From Mucor racemosus (Eukaryota > Mucoromycota > Mucoromycetes > Mucorales > Mucoraceae): a DNA stretch of 64,000 nucleotides. The notes beneath the pieces are model-generated. The model was not told where the DNA came from and did not search any database. It worked only from the letters and a program-made list of their open reading frames with translations. This document shows positions 39,306 through 49,680 of the stretch, one piece after another. A program made the position numbers and the translations under genes. The stretch is from contig JAPEHQ010000011.1 of NCBI GenBank assembly GCA_027405735.1, positions 1,116,001 through 1,180,000 on the forward strand, given 5' to 3'. The first letter of the stretch is position 1. Each line of letters opens with the position of its first letter.

Positions 39306-41300
39306 GCACTACGGACGACCTGTGCTGTACAAGATAATTTTGTTGTGCCCAGGTGGGTTGCACACTATAGCCTGATGAGTTGTTGCGCCCACTGAATAAT
39401 GGCTAAAAAGATAACAAGATGCACATGAGCACAACAAAAGAAACTGCACATGAGCATAACGAAAAGCCCGTATGTGCAGAATTATAAATTCTGTCCGTGT
39501 GTCCGTGTGTATGACATTACTACCATGTGTGCATAATAGCAGAATTGTCCATAAGCATATCATTATTCCTATTTGTGCATAATAATAAAATCTGGTCATG
39601 AGCATAATGGGCTGATCGTATGGGCACAAATTGGTTTGTACATGAGTATCGTGCCGTCTTCAAAATTCCATTCCATTTTTTACTGGAATGATGGGTTTTT
39701 AAATTACATTTACTTTTATTAATATACAGTAGACTATAGATAATACAATTCAACAATACGTTTTTGATGTAGAGCAATACATGCAAGAGCCAATATATTT
39801 ACGATTATCATCATTTGTAAATATGTTTATACCTACAGTATAATGTATATAGCAAGAATGGTTTTTTCTTGAGCATAAAGTTAAACAACACTTACTGCTT
39901 AAATTTATCTAGAAACCAAATCTAAGATTATAAATGTTACTTTATCACACATAAACTTTAAACAAATTAACCTTCTTTAAACTTACTATTTTGGTTTACG
40001 ATTGCCAGCTGTAAAACGATTTGTTTTCAAGAATAACTACAATCGGAACTATGGTTATTAGGCAAGACATCAGATTATTCTTTTTTTTGTTTCTATATCA
40101 TTTGAAATTTTATCACTTTTCTGGAACATTTCGTGGGTTTGTAGTCTGTTTAAGCTTTTCATTGAGTAGATATAAATATTATTGCCTTCGATTTGATCTG
40201 GTAATCAAGAAATACGTCCAACAATACAATAGTAAATAACGATATTTGATCTTAGAGCGCGGTTAAATGAAAATATCATTCTGTAATATAAACTGCTACC
40301 TATATTAAAAACATTAGTCCCTTATGTTAGAATGCGTAGTATTCAGATACAAGAAAAGAATACCAGCTTGCTAGACTGATATGCCTTATCAAACGGTGAA
40401 TATATTCTTGGAATATGAATGAAAACAAAAAGAGAGAAGCAACACGCGTAGAAAAGGATTTCCAAGGCTTTACATTATTTAGCGCATTTAAAACCATGCT
40501 AAGTTGCTCATTTTAGCCAATGTAAAAGCAGTATTACAACGCATGAACCATAAACTAAATAAAATAATAGGCAATAACTATTAACATAGAAACATAAAAT
40601 TTTCTACTAGAAAAACCGTCTGTTATATCATACATTCATTAAAAAATTGCAAAAGCGAGCCCGTAGAGCAACGCCATAATTGAGCATAGCAATATTGACC
40701 AGCTAAGTCTACTATCGTATATCTAAGTTTTAAATAAAAAAGCATTTTTTTAAACTTTTCATGTATTTAACCATGCACTGTCTGAAAATTCAGTTTTTGT
40801 AGCGAACATTTTCGGGACTCATTTTATCCTTACTAACACTCATGATTTTGATCAAAAAACAGAAAAATCAAATTTTGATACCAAAATCAACGTTTAAATA
40901 TACTACATTGTGAGAGACAATTGTAGCCATGACTAATACGCATTTTATAAAAACTTAATATTGAATATTAAATAATGAAACTTTGTACTTTTGCCCCAAA
41001 AACGGATTTTTGGTTAAGGGGTTTTCATGTAATATTTTGCAATCAAAAGATTTGTTGTTTTTTATTGGGCAAATAGAGCGCTAAATTCTGTATACGTGTA
41101 TATTTTTTGTTTTTATAATTGGTAGTATAATTAACTCTAGATTTGCAAAACCAGAAAAAAAAAATTAAAAAATGTCAAAATTGATGTTCTGGACAAGAAT
41201 AATTTTCTAAATTAATATTCCGCCTATAAGCCTTGTAAGTCTTAAAAATAAGAGATTTTATAATACTTGAAAACTTTTTTAAGAATTTACGATGTTGCAC
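39306..41300 (+). repeat. Repeat family C, copy 1
   Basis: Direct copy, about 2 kb, of 61679-64000 (which also carries an LTR insertion). Both begin GCACTACGG[AC]CGACCTGTGCTG and run through the same order of landmarks (ACAAGATGCA, ACGTCCAACAATA, AAACAAAAAGAGAGA, TTTTCTACTAGAAAAACCG, ACATTTTCGGG). The first 350 bp contains many short related motifs (CATGAGCATAA, TGTGCATAAT) and a small palindrome around 39477-39493. No protein family is recognised in any frame. The right edge is approximate. Confidence 0.82.
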
Positions 41301-41436
41301 CCACTTGTATCAAGCTTATTACTATAAATCTTTATACACGTTAATATGGTGTGGTAGTTTATTTGATGATGGTATAGTCTTGCTTTATAATTATTGCGCT
41401 ACAGGTGATTTACATTAAGATTTAGTCTTACCTCTC

Positions 41437-42281
41437 CAATATCATAAACAAAAACATAAACATGGCCATCACTGGAACCTATTGCCGCCTTTTTACCCTC
41501 TTTGTCCCAAGCCAATTTATTCAATGCTTTTAAACCCTTTTAAAAATCCTGAGGCAAACACGAAATCTTGGTCCTGTAATTTCTATCCATCAAAATGTTG
41601 CGATTTCTACTCCACAATGAATTTACCTTTTATCTATCTTGATCTCAATGTACATTGTTGGGTATCAGTTTTTTACCAATTGTGTTTTCTCTAGCTTATT
41701 AATATTCAGCCATATTGAACGATGATTTGTAGCATTGCCACAAAAAAAGGATAAATGCTTCAAGAGTTTTCTGCATATCAAATTATGCAATTTAGTAGCA
41801 ATGACTGCACTTAACTATGTTTTTTGAACCTATTGATGTTAATCAAAATAATTAGTATCTTCATTCACAAGTAAGCTGTGTTGCTTTATAGAATACATTT
41901 ACATTCACCCATTCAATAAATGACATTGCATTTACTATCCGTTATATCAATCAACCAACTTCATCTTGATTCGATACGTTTGACAATTAAATGCCTAAAT
42001 TACACGTAAGCCACCAAGTATCGCCACAAAAAAAATCTCGTACAGGTCGACGAAGCATCGCAATTTGGATCATTCTTTTATGTTCATAGATCTCTGCATG
42101 AAGCATATCTATATCTGTTCAATTTAATTGAAATACATTGGACGCCAGCATTGTACTTGATAAAACGCATTACTTTATTGCGAGTCGACACAACTAATAA
42201 ATGTAGTGTTAGTTTAGCATCAGCAGTTGAATCAGACAAATTTGAGATTAGAGAACCCCTTTCAATACCTTTGCGCACCAT
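41437..42281 (-). pseudogene. Probable dynein intermediate-chain WD40 remnant
   Basis: On the reverse strand, 41437-41543 reads LKALNKLAWDKEGKKAAIG then SSDGHVYVFVYDIGE and ends at a good GTAAGA donor. This resembles the last WD40 repeat of cytoplasmic dynein intermediate chains (pattern ALNK[VL].W...GK..A.GDS.G...VYDVGE). At 42084-42281 the frame contains LHLLVVSTRNKVMRF, which resembles HNLITVSTDGKM.SW of an earlier blade of the same protein. Between them frames are broken by stops and shifts. The order and orientation fit one decayed gene copy. Identification rests on remembered family patterns and is moderate; another WD40 gene is the alternative. Confidence 0.42.
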
Positions 42282-42299
42282 GAGCTAATAATGTATCGT

Positions 42300-43100
42300 T
42301 ATTATAAATACGCTAATCAAGGATGGTGAGTTAACTCTAATGGATGAACGAGTTGATTAACAATAAAAACTAAATATTAAAATCAAATATAGCAATTGAA
42401 TTGTTTTAAACGTTTTGAACTGAATACGCCTTTACTTTTGACCTATAAAAATTTGTTTATTAGTAAAACCAATTAACAAGTAATTATTATGGTGTACCTT
42501 TGATATTTGGTAGTGGTATACAAGGCAACGCCTTGCTTTCCTCTTCTTAGCTGTTGGTCATTAAACAGAAACAAATATTTTTTAAAACCTAAGTAGATTA
42601 ACATGCGTTTATTCATTCATTCAAATCAAGTCGATACTATACATACTTTTATAATCAGCAATTTTTCTGCAAGTAGATATCGATGTTAGTCCAAAAAATC
42701 ATTGATTATAACGTAGATGATCGAACAAAATGACTAAGTTTTGGGTGCTTTTTTTTCGAGTAAAATAATATTATAACGCGCCCTAACATTAATGGTTAAT
42801 AATTCATTTCCAAATAAACAATAGGAAAAACTTGTACTAGTACCTGCTACATAATTTCAGTTTATAAAAAATATTGGTCTTTTTGTTGTAGTTTTAAACA
42901 TAAATAAAGAGCTGAGGAAAGATTGGGAAGAAAAGAGAAAAATAATCCTAAATCAGTCGATTTTGTGTTTTACGAACAAAAATTTTGTTGAATCAGAGTA
43001 ACTCACACCTACTTTAAACCATTCAAATTATCTTCGTTATTAATTAAATTATAATTGATATACTTTAATAAATTGACTAAGAGTCTTTGATCTCACTGCT
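42300..43100. other. AT-rich intergenic region
   Basis: No gene-like frame and no match seen to the other repeats of the window. Confidence 0.4.
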
Positions 43101-43109
43101 GTGCTCATC

Positions 43110-43170
43110 TGGGCATAATGATCTGCACAAAATGTTTTATTCTGCCCATTTGTGCAGATCATTATGCCCA
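43110..43170. repeat. Perfect 22-bp inverted repeat with 17-base loop
   Basis: Left arm 43110-43131, right arm 43149-43170, exact reverse complements over 22 bases (core GGGCATAATGATCTGCACAA). The arm sequence resembles the short motifs at the start of repeat C (TGTGCATAAT, GCACAAA). It lies just before the truncated LTR-like copy at 43195. It may be a small foldback element or two facing motif copies. Confidence 0.85.
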
Positions 43171-43194
43171 TGGGAAGCATAGTTCGGCCGTAGT

Positions 43195-43545
43195 GATGTA
43201 ATTTAAGGCATTATTGAACCATTAGATCTGCTTTATACTAATCTATGGGTTGAAATGGATCAATCATAATTTAACTTTACTTGCAGAGCTTGTGAGTTGC
43301 CTTGTTTTAATACTGCGCTAAATGTGCTTGGATGTTGATTTGATAGCTACTTGATTGATTAACCGCTGGTATGAAATAATATGGTGTCATAATTGAGGGT
43401 CAAGCGTTCTTCGTAATTGCTGGATAAACTTAGTACGCTAGGAGTTTTTTATATCCGATCTCAAGAGTTTTAATATAAATGTATGTGGTAATCATTAGAT
43501 TGTAAGATGTACTGATACTGTAGAAGATGATAAGCCTGGTGCTTA
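43195..43545 (+). repeat. LTR-like repeat D, 5'-truncated copy
   Basis: Matches the middle and 3' part of the copy at 43990 (CATTATTGAACCATTAGATCTG, GGTGTCATAATTGAGG, GATACTGTAGAAG) but lacks the TGTCGTAT start. The 3' end fades at about 43545. The interval 43546-43989 holds no gene. Confidence 0.75.
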
Positions 43546-43989
43546 GTAACATTTAGCAGTGGTTCTTGTTTCGAACATTCTTAAAAGGGATGCAACTTTT
43601 TGCACAGTTTTCTGTTTATGAGGTTAAAATTGTATTTAAGGTATTCTAAATAAATTGGCTACAAAGAAAAACAATACTGATTACTCCTATTATATACAAG
43701 CTTTTATGATTATTTAAGTCTATACTGTACGTAAACAAAATGAATATTTTTTAAGGAGATAAATTTTTTTAGGTAGCTAATAATAAATACTATCACATGT
43801 ATTTAACTTTGCAGACCAGTCTTCCCTCCATAAATACCTACTCCATAAAAATTGGTCATGAAAAAACTGCGTTAACAATACAATTTTAGAACCATCAGTA
43901 CGAGGCCAATGTCTACTTTCGGGAATTTGAATCTCATTACAGGCTGTCTATAAGAAGGAAGGTACGACTATAATCAAGTTGATGCTTTT

Positions 43990-44518
43990 TGTCGTATATT
44001 TTCAGGATTGATAAATAGTACTTAAAAAAGAATACAATTATAAAAGAATGAGTAATTAATCAGTTCTTCAACTGTATAATAAAAACAAGATATCGTTTAT
44101 TTAGATGTAAAAGTATGGCCTTTTATATTGATTTGACATTGAAATCCTGAGATATAATTTAAGGCACTATTGAACCATTGGATCTGTTTGATAGTAATCT
44201 ATGGATTGAAATGGATCAATCATAATTTAACCGTTCTTGCAGAGCTTGTGAGTTGTGTTGTTTCAATGCTGCGCTAAATATGCTTGGGTGTTGATTTGAT
44301 AACTACTTGATTGGTTAACTGCTGGGATGAAATAATGTGGTGTCATAATTGAGGTCAAAGCGTTCTTGGTAATTACTGGATTAAACTTGATACGCTAGGA
44401 GTTTCTTATATCCGATATCAAGACTTGCACTTCAATACATGTCGTAGTCAATAGATTGTGAGATGTATTGATACTGTAGAAGGTGATAATGTATGATACT
44501 AGTAGGTGGAATACAACA
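43990..44518 (+). repeat. Solo LTR (repeat D) with 5-bp target-site duplication
   Basis: 529 bp from TGTCGTAT to ATACAACA. The ends form a near-perfect inverted pair (TGTCGTAT / TGTTGTAT on the other strand). It is flanked by CTTTT at 43985-43989 and CTTTT at 44519-44523, a 5-bp target-site duplication as made by LTR-retrotransposon integrases. This copy defines the true ends of the repeat and supports calling the family an LTR. The same repeat precedes the decayed Ty3/gypsy gag. Confidence 0.85.
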
Positions 44519-44809
44519 CTTTTCTTGGTGTTTTGCTTGGCAAACATTGTGATGATGAAGATTACTGGAGAGTTTGCATACAGTAGAAGCAAGTATAAAG
44601 ACATTTTAATAAAATGGCGTAACAACAATTATAATCAAAAGTAGAATTACTATTATACTTAATTTTTTCAGCTCAAATTAAAAAGATCGAAATTAAAAGA
44701 AAAGAAATTAGAATAACAGAATTTTTTCGGCCCATTTATAAATTCCTGAGTGTGGTTTTAGAAAAAGGGTGTTTTCTTTATTATAAATTGAATATGTTTG
44801 TGGTCCACA

Positions 44810-45165
44810 TTTTTGCCCATCGTCACTCTTCCAAAAAAAAAATACCGAACAGTCTCCGGAACTGGCCATCTAATACTATTTCCAAGCTGTAAATTTCTAG
44901 AAAAATTACCGGACTTTCCGGACGCGGCTGTTTAAATATCTCAAGCAGCTGTGATATGCAGGTATCGAAGTTTCATACAAAAATTAAGGCTCGACTGTAT
45001 AATTAATTATTCAACAGCTCATTTTATGTAGACTATAAAATACAACATACAACACACAACATTAGTCTAACAACGAGGTTTAAGTTGGAAAGTGTAATAT
45101 GGTACAACCAGATCCGAAAAAAAGTCTACAAAATCACAAATTTTAAAGGATTTATAAAAATAAAA
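44810..45165 (+). repeat. Repeat E, copy 2
   Basis: Direct match of 38945-39300. It lies between LTR-like copies at 43990 and 45612, as an internal fragment of the same element family would. The flanking stretches 44519-44809 and 45166-45611 show no gene. Confidence 0.65.
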
Positions 45166-45611
45166 TATACATAATATTCGTTTAATATTAGGACATATAT
45201 ATCCGTATTGGTATTTTTTATTCGAAAAAGATTTCCTTATAAATTGTTTTTATATTTTTAGAAAAAGGATATGGGAATTTTGGAATTTCAGAAAGAAATC
45301 CATTTTCTAAAAATTTGCCCAGAGGCAAGCAAATATTTCATTATTTTTTCATTGCTCATTTCATTTACTCTACCACTTGAAAAAAATATGGACGTATTAC
45401 CTGCAGGAAATACAAGGTAATGCGCACTATATGTGCAGTGGTTTAATATATTTATCATCACTATTATAAATAACACTCAACAAAACTATCATAGCTGTTA
45501 TGTACCTATTAGCTGAAGGTTATTAGGTATTTTAATTACGTTTTATATGTTTAATCTGTAAGGAACAAATATTAATAAATGTAGTATTAATATATTTACA
45601 GTCATGAGCCC

Positions 45612-46136
45612 TGTCGTATATTTTCAGATCTGATAAATAACACTTAAAAAGAATATAATTAAAGGAGAATGAGTAATGAATTAACTTTTAAACTGTATAA
45701 TAAAAACAATATATCGTTTATTTAGATATAAAAGTACGACCTTTTATATTGATTTGGCATTGAAATTCTGAAATGTAATTCAAGGCACTATTGAACCATT
45801 AGATCTGTTTGATAGTAATCTATGGATTGAAATGTATCAATCATAATTTAACTTTGCCTGCAGAACTTGTGATTTGTCTTGTTTCAATGCTGCGCTAATT
45901 GTGCTTGAATGTTGATTTGATAGCTACTTGATTTACTAACCACTGGGATGAAATAATATGGCGTCATAATTGAGATTTAAGCGTTCTTGGTAATTTCTGG
46001 ATAAACTTAGTACGCTAGGAGTCTTTTATATCCGGTATCAAGAGTTTGCATTTCAATAAATATCATAGTCAATAGATTATGAGATGCATTGATACTGTAG
46101 AAGGTAATAACATATGGTGCTTGGGGGTATACAACA
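45612..46136 (+). repeat. LTR-like repeat D, full-length copy
   Basis: From TGTCGTAT to ATACAACA, the same ends as the solo LTR at 43990. The 5 bases on each side (AGCCC, CTGGT) do not match, so it is not a simple solo insertion. It could be the 3' LTR of a deleted element with repeat E as leftover interior, or a recombinant copy. Confidence 0.75.
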
Positions 46137-46220
46137 CTGGTAATCAGTTTTATCTGAAAGTTTTCTTCAAAAATAGTATCTGGATCCATTCAACATTTTC
46201 CCGGCTACAAAATCTATTAA

Positions 46221-47447
46221 ATGAAGCAAGGATGGTTACTATTGTGATTGTTTCATAAATTTGAATGATGCAAAAATGGCCAGCTTAAAATTGAGAACCC
46301 GCATTTGAAATGAAAATAAGTCGAGAAAATACTAAGGTATTGCAATGATGGTTATTAAGTAAAATCAACTTTATTTTTCATTCTCTACCAGGATATTTAG
46401 GTTTTGGATTGCTGTAAAGACTTTTTTATTTTTTTATAAATTTTGTGAGAGCACTTTTTCTGTTATAGAGATCCATGAAGCGATGACAGGTATACAAAGC
46501 TAAAACCATAGGATAGTACTCATTAGCATTTATCCAACGAATTTTACCTCGTCAAAAAATATTGATTTTTGATCGAGAAAATTGAGATTGAAGGATTGAT
46601 TTTTGGTGATACAAAAAAGGATCCATTTTGGACGAGGATATACAAGGAAAAATTTTCGCCGACCAAAAAAAACGATCAAAAAAAATTAATATCCCCACGA
46701 AAAATAGGGCTACAGTTACATATAAATATTCATTCTGTAGATAATTTTGTTGCGCATAATGTGAAAATAAAATATTTTAGGGTTGTATTTGAATGAAGGG
46801 TACTTTTTGATCAAAAACCGTTAAAATTTGATATTAAGTTTACTAGAGATTTTATGAGAAAAACATTTTCAAGACCTACACAGATCGATTCAGAATTAAA
46901 AACTGAACCCAAGATATTTAATACGCTAGTTCAACTTACTATGCATTTTTGTGAGCAATTAAACATACAAGGATGTTTTTGGATTTTTTTGGATTTCTTT
47001 TCCATTTGAACACTTTTTTGGATTCAAGCTCAGTCACATATGCATATCTGATTATACAATTTTATATGGTGATATTCAAAATCGGAGCGTGGACCCATTT
47101 CAATAGATAATCAGGAAATAAAAAATGTAGGACTATACTTGATATGCTACAGAATATTGACAAAAGACTTATTTCTATTCATCTTGATTTTTCAGCGAGT
47201 ATAAAGGCTTCAAAGTGAAACGCTTGCTTTTACCCCGCTTAAAAACTCAACCTAAGATGCCAAATATCTCGAGATTTTAATAAGCTTATAAATAAAGGTT
47301 TCTAAGCTAAATCTTCTTGTTTTTCAATGTTTTATTACATATTAAAGTTTCAGGAGTGGTTTCTTTTTTAGAAAATGTTTGGGCCCCTAAATCTCATAAT
47401 TGTAGATCCTGTTTTGTTTTGTTTTCATTTTGTAGTTTTGACATTGC
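46221..47447 (+). repeat. Repeat family B, copy 2
   Basis: Direct copy of 32566-33768. The open frame at 46569-46796 parallels 32931-33134 in copy 1: both read GDTKK[ND]PFWTRIYK, KNDQKKLISP, VDNFVAHN and KYFRV.FE and stop at the same TGA. No protein family is recognised. Confidence 0.8.
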
Positions 47448-47879
47448 TATACAATTCTTTTTGATTTATCAGAATATATAAATGTGAAATAAAACTAGAA
47501 ATTTAATCAAGTAAAGGGATATTGTTTATTAAAAGGGAACAAAGAAGGTTTATATACTAATTGAGTTGAGGGAGATGATGGTATGATAAGGATTATAGAT
47601 ACTATCTATTAACTATTACACTTTAAATGTGGCATACATGATAGTGGAACATCATGCTGTAATATCATGTTGTAGTACCATGCTGGAACCGTAATTCCAT
47701 TGATGTTTAGTTGATCTGTCTCTCGGTTCCTGAACTATTGTTTTACTTTTGGATTTGACATTCGGTTAAGAATAAAGCATCAGTTTTTTTTGAAACAAAA
47801 CCGAGGATAGCATTGGTGTCGAGCCGAGTTTTGCCAGCCAAACTTATCAGTATAAGCTGGGCTCGATAGCATCCTTAAC
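47448..47879. other. Intergenic region with a short tandem repeat
   Basis: No gene. A 13-bp unit occurs three times imperfectly at about 47648-47687 (AACATCATGCTGT, AATATCATGTTGT, AGTACCATGCTGG). A 9-bp inverted pair TCGGTTAAG / CTTAACCGA lies at about 47763 and 47875. Confidence 0.5.
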
Positions 47880-48460
47880 CGAGGATATGCTTTGGCACAC
47901 ATTTCTGAGGATATTTTCACGAAAAATCAATATTTTGAAAAAAAGCTAGATTGTGTCCGAGAGAGCTGGATGAGGCTGATGATATGAATGTAAGAAAAAT
48001 GCCACTCAATTAACAAATATTTTGAATCTACTAGAAAAATGTCAAAAAAATGGAATAAAAAAGAAATGCTTAGAATTTTTTCATATTAAAGTATGCTATA
48101 AAGTATTTTAAAACAAGTAAGTTTTATTATTAGAAAGTGTTAGTATAACTTAATGTTTTCAAAGATATGAAAATTTAAAGTTTTTAATTTTTATCAGTGA
48201 ATTATGTACAAATATTTGAAACATTAGCACTGAAGAAGTTATACCAATTGCAAAAAATAGGATATTTCCGGATACTTATTTTTGGATTAAACTTGAGCCT
48301 CTCAGGTACATTGGCATATAATTTTTTCTTGGTGTTATTTAGTGAAAACAAAGGTAGAGCAGGGATGAAAAGTGAGATCAAGATTTTACGGAAAAAGCAG
48401 AGAATTTTACATTTTTCAGTCTTTCGTGAGATATACGTAGAATATTTTTAGGAACAGATA
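47880..48460 (+). repeat. Repeat family A, copy 3 (fragment)
   Basis: Same orientation as copy 2 and matching its right half: ATATTTTCACGAAAAATCAA, AAAACAAGTAAGTTT, then GGTACATTGGCATATAATTT and TTGGTGTTATTTAGTGAAAA. Lacks the left half. Confidence 0.75.
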
Positions 48461-48772
48461 GCATAATGCGGCCAATTCATATTCATTTTGTAGTGTCCAA
48501 GATGTGCTGAACCAAATACAATTTCCTCCAATATATATTTACCATCAAAATATACTTTTCATGATGGAGCAAATATTTGTGAGCTTAATCAATTGCATGT
48601 AACTTGAGGGGTACAATGCAGAATATTTGAACGAATAATGATATACATATAGCATATATATTCGTTTTCAAAATACGACAACGAACAGAATCATTCTTTT
48701 TCAGAATAGAAAGGTGATTTGTTTCTGTTTTCCTTCTTTCTCTCAACCCTTTTTTTTTCTACAACAACAGCA

Positions 48773-49084
48773 ATGCCACCTCCACTTGGATCTTTTTCGA
48801 CATTATTAACAACTACAGCAAAGCCATTTGCTGTTAAAACATTAGGGCCCTTATCTTCTACTGTACTTAGACAGCAACAGCCTAGTTACTCAACAAATAC
48901 AGTAAATAAACCACCTGTAGTCACTGAAACTGCTGTTTTGAACTCGTTTCCTCGACCAAATCTTCAACCAACACTTCATTCATCGCCTAGTATGTTTAAT
49001 TTGCAAACTTTAAAGGCATTAAATCCAATTCAAACCTGTTTCAATTGTAGTGGACCTCATTCAACCGAATTTTGCCCTTGTTGA
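48773..49084 (+). CDS. Small protein of unknown function with C-terminal zinc-knuckle-like motif
   Basis: Single exon, 103 residues, starting at the first ATG of the frame (the frame is open a little further upstream but without ATG). The first ~45 residues are hydroxylated, weakly basic and without acidic residues (MPPPLGSFSTLLTTTAKPF, RQQQPSYST), compatible with a mitochondrial presequence. The chain ends TCFNCSGPHSTEFCPC, a possible CX2CX3HX4C zinc site close to a zinc knuckle. No family is recognised. A pyrimidine-rich leader (48720-48765) precedes it, and AATAAATAAA-like signals follow at about 49150, shared with the convergent gene next to it. Confidence 0.6.
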   Translation: MPPPLGSFSTLLTTTAKPFAVKTLGPLSSTVLRQQQPSYSTNTVNKPPVVTETAVLNSFPRPNLQPTLHSSPSMFNLQTLKALNPIQTCFNCSGPHSTEFCPC

Positions 49085-49216
49085 ATAATTTTTTTTCCTT
49101 ATCAAGTATACCACCCCTCTCTTTCTCCCTCTCCTAATGTATAATTCAAAAATAAATAAACAACATTTATTATGTAACTTTTTAATCTAATCATATACAA
49201 ATATCTACAAAATCAT

Positions 49217-49443
49217 TTATTTAGCAACTCTGGCACGTCTTTTTCTTTGCTTAGCCTATAAAATCATATTAATTCCAATATAACACTGTCAAATTAATTT
49301 ATCGATTTTACCTTGAGGGATCCCTTAAGTTTAGCAGTTTTGTTTGTTTTAGTTGCCATGTTACGGAGGGTCATCATGTTGTTTGTAATAATTGTTTGTG
49401 TCATGAAGCGACCAAATACATTTTTAGTGAGAAGAGAAAGCAT
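49217..49443 (-). CDS. Very small basic protein, possibly mitochondrial
   Basis: Two exons on the reverse strand (49312-49443 and 49217-49255) give 56 residues. The N-terminus MLSLLTKNVFGRFMTQ is hydrophobic and basic, like a mitochondrial presequence. The C-terminus is strongly basic (KTAKLKGSL, then AKQRKRRARVAK), as in small ribosomal or nucleic-acid-binding proteins. The intron has normal borders (GTAAAA ... TATAG), and the exon joint falls inside the basic tail. No family is recognised. Later in-frame Met codons exist, but the first keeps the presequence-like start. It is divergent from the Mg2+ transporter gene 237 bp away. Confidence 0.55.
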
Positions 49444-49680
49444 TTTCTTTTTAATTGATATTAGAGAACAAAGAACAAGGATTGCCTACAAACTGGAAAG
49501 AACATTGGGCCAGGGTGTAAATAAAAATTCTGTTAGAAGCTTGTGTTACAATTTCACTGGGCTTTAAATAAGAAAAAGGGCTTAATTCATAAATAGACTT
49601 TACTTTCTTGCCCTCTCTCTCCCTCTCTCTCCTTCACTCTCCTTTTTTCCTCCATATTTTATATTACATATATTAAAATC
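49444..49680. promoter_or_regulatory. Short bidirectional promoter with CT-rich tract
   Basis: 237 bp between two divergent start codons. A pyrimidine tract (CCCTCTCTCTCCCTCTCTCT, 49609-49630 region) lies about 50 bp before the forward start and is likely part of its core promoter or 5' leader. Confidence 0.45.

Noticed and set aside
39365..39405. CTGATGAG in repeat C as a possible hammerhead ribozyme core
   Set aside because: No matching CGAAA box or cleavage-site helix follows, and the CTGATGAG word is not kept in the second copy (61745 region).
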